The position numbers and the translations under genes were made by a program. The notes beneath the pieces were generated by a model. That model did no database searches. It saw nothing but the letters and a program-made list of their open reading frames with translations, and had not been told where the DNA came from. Shown in pieces: positions 62,951 to 64,000 of a DNA stretch of 64,000 nt (its first letter is position 1; every line of letters begins with the position of its first letter). The stretch comes from Marinospirillum alkaliphilum DSM 21637 (GTDB lineage Bacteria; Pseudomonadota; Gammaproteobacteria; Pseudomonadales; Halomonadaceae). The stretch spans positions 155,151 through 219,150 of the forward strand of contig NZ_FPJW01000006.1 in the NCBI RefSeq assembly GCF_900119735.1, in the 5' to 3' direction.

Positions 62951-64000
62951 TGCTGCTCTCCATCAACCCCATCCACCAGTTGGAAAGCACGAACCACCTC
63001 ATCAAGGCGAGCAGCCATGTTGATCATTTCTTCACTGATCGCCGTGATATTCCGTACCGACTGGGCATTGTGGGCACTGGCATTGGCAATATCCCGCAGT
63101 GCAATCACCACCTGGCTGCTGGCGGTTTTCTGCTGTTTGGTCGACATCGAAATCTGCTGTGCTGCACTGCTGGTCTGACTGGCGGCACGCACCAGTGCAC
63201 TCAGGTCTTCTGCCGTTGCTGAACTGACCTGCATGCCCGCCTGAATTGAGGACGATCCCTTCTCCGAAGTGATCACCAAGCGACTGATCGAGTCCTGGAT
63301 TTCCTGAATCCGGTCTTCAATCTCGCGGGTGGAGTCGGTGACACTGTCGGCCAGACGGCGGATTTCACCGGCCACCACAGAAAAGCGTTTACCAGATTCA
63401 CCGGCACTGGATGCTTCCAGTGCGGCGTTAAAGGCGATCAGCTTGGTCTGGTCCGCCAGGGTGTTGATCAGGTCCATCACCTTGCTGATCTGTCTGGATT
63501 TGGCACCCAGCTCCATGATCTCGTGCAGGCTCTGCTCGTTATCCCGGTGAATTTCCGTCATCTGCTGCTGCAACTGCTGCATGGCATCAGCACCCTTGCG
63601 ACTGTTGTCCAGCGTCAGGTTGGCCACATCCACCACGGACTGGGAGTGGTCAGCAATCTGGGTGGAAGAAGCGGACAGCTCTTCCATGGTGGAGGTGATT
63701 TCCGCCACCGAAGAAGACATCTGCTCCACTGCAGCCGCCATCGACTGGCTGACTTCCTGCTGCAGGTTGTTGTTGCGATTGACCAGGCCAGCGGTATAAG
63801 CCAGCCGGTTGGCTGATTCGGTTAAACGGCCGGAACTGCGGAAGACTTCATGGATGGCCTTGGACAGGCGCTCCAGCAGGCTGTTGGTCTGGCGAGCCAG
63901 CTCACCCAGTTCAGCCTGATCATGGGTTTCCAGCCGCTGGGACAGATCCAGGGTTTCGGTGATATGACCCAGTTGCTGCTGAAAACGCACCAAAGGGCGA
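62947..64000 (-). CDS. Methyl-accepting chemotaxis protein, 5' part beyond the window
   Basis: The C-terminal 351 codons or so of a receptor. The HAMP end (RPLVRFQQQLGHITETLDLS) is visible at the window edge, and the signalling domain follows, with hairpin tip EIRRLADSVTDSTREIEDRI preceded by DQTKLIAFNAALEASSAGES. The C terminus has no CheR-tethering pentapeptide. The sensor and membrane segments lie outside. It heads the chemosensory operon and overlaps cheB by 4 bases. By position it is the WspA counterpart. Confidence 0.93.
   Translation of the reverse strand, partial: RPLVRFQQQLGHITETLDLSQRLETHDQAELGELARQTNSLLERLSKAIHEVFRSSGRLTESANRLAYTAGLVNRNNNLQQEVSQSMAAAVEQMSSSVAEITSTMEELSASSTQIADHSQSVVDVANLTLDNSRKGADAMQQLQQQMTEIHRDNEQSLHEIMELGAKSRQISKVMDLINTLADQTKLIAFNAALEASSAGESGKRFSVVAGEIRRLADSVTDSTREIEDRIQEIQDSISRLVITSEKGSSSIQAGMQVSSATAEDLSALVRAASQTSSAAQQISMSTKQQKTASSQVVIALRDIANASAHNAQSVRNITAISEEMINMAARLDEVVRAFQLVDGVDGEQQ

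Overview
The window looks like a chromosome segment of a marine-type gammaproteobacterium in the Oceanospirillales/Pseudomonadales neighbourhood. Reasons: a response regulator of the GacA/UvrY type followed by uvrC, pgsA and a Gly-Cys-Leu tRNA cluster; the thrS-infC-rpmI-rplT-pheS-pheT-ihfA-tRNA-Pro block; hda next to a DUF2066 gene and divergent purM-purN; and a ppsA/ppsR divergent pair. Base composition is moderately GC-rich except for one clearly AT-rich insert. This placement is inferred from gene content and order alone.

Layout. 1-3537: an operon of lipoprotein aspartic-type protease, membrane transglutaminase-like protein and ATP-grasp ligase. 3.6-6.6 kb: DUF599 gene, divergent TetR regulator, rimO. 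6.7-12.6 kb: a solute-binding protein coupled to a sensor kinase, then gacA/uvrY-uvrC-pgsA and three tRNA genes behind a consensus promoter. 13.1-15.1 kb: a ParE/RHH toxin-antitoxin pair, a UmuD-like protein lacking both catalytic residues, and an Mn-exporter gene behind a yybP-ykoY riboswitch with a terminator. 15-27 kb: housekeeping genes (DUF815 ATPase, metX-like, mrp, tRNA-Ala, YihY, arsC, wrbA, ybdK, a degenerate GGDEF protein, hda, purM, purN). 27.2-34.7 kb: the translation/IHF block, with three post-transcriptional control candidates: two tRNA-Thr anticodon-arm mimics before thrS, an ATC start codon for infC, and a Phe-rich leader with terminator before pheS.

34.75-38.45 kb is an accessory island behind tRNA-Pro: an AT-rich two-gene unit (a DUF262/DGQHR-type protein and a partner with a HEPN-like RNRFFH motif) with an IS5-family element placed about 58 bp upstream of its first codon. 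It is the best candidate for an undescribed defence or toxin-type system here. A second defence-like pair (AAA ATPase plus DUF4276 TOPRIM-like protein) lies at 46-47.75 kb, and a RES/Xre-type toxin-antitoxin pair lies at 42.2-43.4 kb.

47.8-55 kb carries maf, a GNAT gene, ggt, rraA, ppsA and its regulator ppsR. 55.1-64 kb is a complete-looking Wsp-like chemosensory operon, all on the minus strand: MCP (cut by the window end), CheB, CheR-TPR, CheA-REC, a single receiver, an HPt-REC-REC-GGDEF protein and two CheW-type proteins. It probably couples surface or stress sensing to c-di-GMP. No rRNA genes and no CRISPR array were seen. No stretch longer than about 300 bases is empty of genes.
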